Below, piece after piece: positions 61,011 to 64,000 of a DNA stretch of 64,000 bases. The first letter of the stretch is position 1, and every line of letters begins with the position of its first letter. Both the position numbers and the translations under genes were made by a program. The notes under the pieces were generated by a model. The model saw only the letters and a list, made by a program, of their open reading frames with translations, ran no database searches and had not been told where the DNA came from. Origin of the DNA: Cellvibrio sp. PSBB023. GTDB lineage: Bacteria > Pseudomonadota > Gammaproteobacteria > Pseudomonadales > Cellvibrionaceae. Location: NCBI RefSeq assembly GCF_002007605.1, contig NZ_CP019799.1:62001-126000 (forward strand). The letters are read 5' to 3'.

Positions 61011-62374
61011 TCACTGATCTCCCAATAGCCGCCTTTTTGTGGGCCTATATGCTTGAGCTTTCCTGCTTTTACCAGTTTGGCACTTGCCATTTCTACTGTG
61101 CGCACTGATTTACCAATAATGCTGGCTGCCTCTGCCAATGACATTGTTGGGGTCTCTTTTAGTAAGGCTAACAGCGCTTCTGGTGTTTTCACCGAAGTTT
61201 TCACCGAAGTTTTCACCGAAGTTTCGGTATCTGTTGTCGTGGTTGGGTTTGCGCCCAGCGCCTGCAAGTAAGACTGCGCAAAGGGAAAATCCAGCCATAA
61301 CTCATTAGTTTCATAGCGTAATTGCGGTTCTGGCGTACTTGCATCACGGCAAGCTTGGAAAATGCGATGCACACCACGACCCCAGGCTTCAATTTCACCG
61401 GCGCGGAAAAAGGTATTGGCGATATCGGGATTGAATGGAATGGACGCGTGTTCGCCGCGTAGTTTATCTACCGTCCAACCTTGGGGGAGGTGGGCCGGGT
61501 TCCAGATACTCAAGCGGTCATCGTAAACACGAATTTGCACCGGTGCGGGTACAGCATAATCGCGATGTACCAATGCATTTAACAATGCTTCACGCAGCGC
61601 CGCATCGGGAACGGGGAATTGTTCAATTCGCTGAATACCCTCATAGCTAATAGCTGCTTTTAAGTATTTGGTTTGTAGTAACTCAAGGGTTTGATGTACC
61701 TGCGTAAATAAATCACCTATTACTTGATCGTGATAAACCAAATCTGACGGTGAACGAAAGAAACCGATTTTTACAAAGGCGCCGGTTACAAATTGGGTTG
61801 GTTCGGAATGGAATAACAAAAGTGCAGCACGCTTAAGATAAGCGCCTTCGGTTAATTTGAGCTTTTCAATAAGAACCGCATCGGGTTCGCTAACGAACTC
61901 ACTGCTCAATCGGCCACTGCGTAATGCCTTTTTGCAAAATTTATTGAGGCTGGCAACATCCAGATCTGAAAGTGCAACGTTGGGCACTGGTACGCCGTCC
62001 CAGTGGCGGCCTTGTTTGCGTATTAAAAATTGATCCAGTGCCGCGTTTTTTAGTTCTTGTTTGGTGCTACCGGTGCGTACATAGTATTCACCTTTGTAAC
62101 TGACCGGGTAAAGCGCAGCTGGTACTTGAATTTCAATCAGCGCTTTACCATTTTCTTCTCGCAGATTTACCGGCAGTATTAGCCCCAATACATCGCGGAT
62201 TTTGTTCGGCAAGTCTTCCAGCAGTTTTGCAGCATTACTAACACCAATAACTTCACCCGTATCATTTTTGCCAATTACCAGCAGGCCACCCTCCGCATTG
62301 GCAAACGCGCAGATCCATTTTAAGTATTCATCGCGCCAGGTTTCCTTCCATTCCAGATTCTGGTGTTCACTCAT
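61007..62374 (-). CDS. Schlafen/AlbA_2-type ATP-binding protein (COG2865-like)
   Basis: 455 residues. The N-terminal AlbA_2/Schlafen domain (about 5-115) starts NLEWKETWRDEYLKWICAFA. A GHKL-like ATP-binding domain lies around 235-345 (ALREALLNALVHRDY, ARGRGVHRI-like GRGVHRIFQAC). A winged-helix domain ends the protein (about 400-455). Between the last two, four amino acids (TSVK) repeat three times, coded by a 12-base tandem repeat. It sits in the restriction operon between hsdS and hsdR with overlapping ends, so it probably regulates or assists the system. Confidence 0.88.
   Translation of the reverse strand: MSEHQNLEWKETWRDEYLKWICAFANAEGGLLVIGKNDTGEVIGVSNAAKLLEDLPNKIRDVLGLILPVNLREENGKALIEIQVPAALYPVSYKGEYYVRTGSTKQELKNAALDQFLIRKQGRHWDGVPVPNVALSDLDVASLNKFCKKALRSGRLSSEFVSEPDAVLIEKLKLTEGAYLKRAALLLFHSEPTQFVTGAFVKIGFFRSPSDLVYHDQVIGDLFTQVHQTLELLQTKYLKAAISYEGIQRIEQFPVPDAALREALLNALVHRDYAVPAPVQIRVYDDRLSIWNPAHLPQGWTVDKLRGEHASIPFNPDIANTFFRAGEIEAWGRGVHRIFQACRDASTPEPQLRYETNELWLDFPFAQSYLQALGANPTTTTDTETSVKTSVKTSVKTPEALLALLKETPTMSLAEAASIIGKSVRTVEMASAKLVKAGKLKHIGPQKGGYWEISE
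61185..61220. repeat. 12-base tandem repeat, three copies
   Basis: GTTTTCACCGAA occurs three times in a row, followed by a partial fourth copy. It lies in the Schlafen-like gene and codes for TSVK repeats in frame, so changes in copy number would only alter linker length between the ATP-binding and winged-helix domains. Confidence 0.9.
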
Positions 62375-63558
62375 ACTAATCGTATTCTCCCGGTGAGTAA
62401 TTCCTGCATCATGCCTTGTTTGAGCATGCGTGTTTTTTCGAGGCGTTTTTCCAATGCGGCGATTTCGTTTTCTATATCGGAAATAACCTTAATTATTGCT
62501 AATTGTTCCGCAGCTGTAGGAGGAAATAGCATTTCAAATGTTTGAAAGGTAGGTAAGCGCAAGGAATCAACTGTTGCTTTTACTGAGTTTTGCATAGCCC
62601 AATTGCCAAAATTTTGACTCATGTATAAATGAATATATTGCCCTAAAACCTCATTTTTGAATTGAGAGATCACATAAACTCTCTGATGAGCATCAAAACG
62701 TCCGTTAATGTAATGAAAAATATCACCAATTCGTCCTTCTCCTGGTACTAATATAGCTTCACACTCATATGAAAAGGTATTAATTCTTTCGATGGAATCA
62801 GAGCGAACAAAGAATGGATATTGTCCATCAGCAACTTTATCTTCATTATTTCTACTCCCTGTTTTAATGTGCGCGACGTCCCCCAATTGTTTTATGTCCC
62901 ATTTTTCGTTGAAACCTGATAAACGAGTTTTCCCTGTGAGCAATTGCTGCATAGTGGCTTGTTTAATATTACGCTTTTTGGCGATCAGTTTTGAAAGGCC
63001 TATTACTAATTCATCAGCGTCGGATAATGATGCGGCTATAATTTTTTGTTCAGCTTTATTTGAGGGCACTGGAATCGGAATAGTACCGATTTCGCTCATA
63101 TTGATCTTTTTGGGTGTTGCATTGATTAATGCTCTTCGCTCAACATCTCTAATAAATGCACTTGATTTTGTATAGCGATATAAAAATTCTGAAGCTACGT
63201 AATTGTTGGGCTTTAGTAGCGCCAAGCTAACATAAATACTGGCATTGACATCCCAATCTAAAAGTTTAGTATCTCCGATGATGCCAGCTGTAATTCGAGT
63301 CATTAAAATATCGCCACGTTCGGGCTTGCATCTTTTAATTAATAAGGCGTGCTCGGCCTCAGAAATAAATTTTGTATTGACAAAATCATTTGCGGTAATG
63401 TTTTCAACGCTGTAAAAGGGAATTCCATTGGAAACATATGTTGGTGTGAAATGTGTTCCATCGCAGATGGAGCGGCACAAATTTGATAAATGAATTGAGT
63501 CCCAATCTTGTGGAATGACGCCAATCTCTGTTTTCTGATATCCCTTTTTCAATTCCAT
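62371..63558 (-). CDS. hsdS: Type I specificity subunit S (HsdS)
   Basis: 395 residues with two target-recognition domains (about 1-150 and 215-345). Each is followed by a conserved helical spacer: AEQKIIAASLSDADELV in the middle and AAEQLAIIKVISDIENEI near the end, closing with QGMMQELLTGRIRL. This two-half layout is normal for HsdS, which decides the DNA sequence to be methylated or cut. It overlaps the hsdM end by ten bases and the next start by four. Confidence 0.93.
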   Translation of the reverse strand: MELKKGYQKTEIGVIPQDWDSIHLSNLCRSICDGTHFTPTYVSNGIPFYSVENITANDFVNTKFISEAEHALLIKRCKPERGDILMTRITAGIIGDTKLLDWDVNASIYVSLALLKPNNYVASEFLYRYTKSSAFIRDVERRALINATPKKINMSEIGTIPIPVPSNKAEQKIIAASLSDADELVIGLSKLIAKKRNIKQATMQQLLTGKTRLSGFNEKWDIKQLGDVAHIKTGSRNNEDKVADGQYPFFVRSDSIERINTFSYECEAILVPGEGRIGDIFHYINGRFDAHQRVYVISQFKNEVLGQYIHLYMSQNFGNWAMQNSVKATVDSLRLPTFQTFEMLFPPTAAEQLAIIKVISDIENEIAALEKRLEKTRMLKQGMMQELLTGRIRLV

Positions 63559-64000
63559 ACCATCCCCATTTTCTTCAAATGCGCATCCACTTTTTCGGCT
63601 AGGACTGCGACTTCATCAACCAATTCTGATAATGGGGTATCGTAACGCTCCGCCAATTGGCGAATGCGAGAGGTTAGGGTTTGGCTAACACGATCCAATT
63701 CTGCTTGCACTTCAGCAGCGAGCTTGGCCAGCCATTTATCATCAACAACTATATTTTTTACATCGTCTTGCGAGAGCTTGGCATATTTGTCATGGGCAAG
63801 TTGGTCTAGCGCAGCATCTTGTTCTTTGATTGACCTTTTCAATTCACTTTTTTTGTCACTCAATTTCAACCATTGTTTTAAAACGGCGATTTCTTCTTTG
63901 GCGTCTTTATCGGTTTTGATTTCCTTTAAGCGCGCGTTTATTTCTGCTTTGGCAATTTTGTCCAAGCTACTGAAATAACTTTCTTCACCATTGTGCTCTT
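63549..64000 (-). CDS. hsdM: Type I DNA methyltransferase subunit M (HsdM), C-terminal part, cut by window edge
   Basis: The frame is open to the right edge and encodes EHNGEESYFSSLDKIAKAEI followed by NARLKEIK, an ending typical of HsdM. The visible 150 residues are the helical C-terminal region that contacts HsdS; the catalytic NPPF and SAM sites lie beyond the window. A TTG at 63965 is not a real start. The subunit methylates adenine in the target and forms M2S and R2M2S complexes. Confidence 0.92.
   Translation of the reverse strand, partial: EHNGEESYFSSLDKIAKAEINARLKEIKTDKDAKEEIAVLKQWLKLSDKKSELKRSIKEQDAALDQLAHDKYAKLSQDDVKNIVVDDKWLAKLAAEVQAELDRVSQTLTSRIRQLAERYDTPLSELVDEVAVLAEKVDAHLKKMGMVWN

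Noticed and set aside
1..64000. CRISPR arrays, tRNA or rRNA genes, insertion sequences
   Set aside because: I saw no regularly spaced repeats, no cloverleaf-like or ribosomal sequence and no transposase gene in either strand of this window.

Overview
The window joins the right-hand (late) part of a Mu-like transposable prophage to a stretch of gammaproteobacterial chromosome, and ends inside a type I restriction-modification locus. The host is most likely a Cellvibrio-like member of the Cellvibrionaceae. That is inference from mixed evidence: a GH18 chitinase lipoprotein, many cyclic-di-GMP enzymes, a TgpA/MoxR/DUF58 operon, CsdE/TcdA-type neighbours and balanced base composition. No rRNA or tRNA gene is present to settle it.

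Region 1, 1..25659, prophage. A lysis cassette (holin, transglycosylase, nested spanins) leads into the Mu-type head genes: DUF2730, gp26-like, DUF3486 small terminase, gp28-like large terminase, DUF935 portal, gpF with a C-terminal PBECR2-like nuclease domain, and gpG. A second block holds the gpI-type protease with a nested scaffold start, a DUF2190 cement protein, the capsid protein, DUF1320 and DUF1834 proteins, a tail tube, a tape measure and five or more tail-tip proteins. There is no contractile sheath, so this is a Mu-type head on a siphovirus-type tail. Two near-identical palindromic promoters, one before each block, look like binding sites for the phage late activator. The right terminus is recognisable at 25659 by likeness to the right end of phage Mu. 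The early genes (repressor, transposase A and B) lie to the left, outside the window. The DUF1320 gene and the tape-measure gene each carry an apparent one-base loss.

Region 2, 25660..43981, chromosome. It holds an ECF sigma factor coupled to a von Willebrand A protein (frameshifted in a run of seven G), a FAD-dependent halogenase-like oxidoreductase, a secreted protein with a PEP-CTERM-like tail, the MoxR-DUF58-TgpA operon, two diguanylate cyclases, two alpha/beta-hydrolase lipoproteins, a TatD hydrolase, a GH18 chitinase, a SufE/CsdE-like protein and TcdA.

Region 3, 44096..45936. A two-gene operon of an AAA15-type ATPase and a small TOPRIM/RloB-like protein is a candidate anti-phage system.

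Region 4, 46164..53878. A signalling cluster holds a FixJ-like regulator, CheR, a receiver-EAL phosphodiesterase and a hybrid histidine kinase with a phosphotransfer domain, followed by a convergent 7TM GGDEF protein.

Region 5, 54085..56917. Small metabolic genes: a YCII-VOC fusion, a 3-mercaptopyruvate-type sulfurtransferase, a YigZ/IMPACT protein and an unknown protein.

Region 6, 57088..64000, all on the minus strand. A type I restriction-modification operon reads hsdM (cut by the window edge), hsdS, a Schlafen/AlbA_2-type ATP-binding protein, hsdR and a YgjP-like metallopeptidase, closed by an intrinsic terminator.
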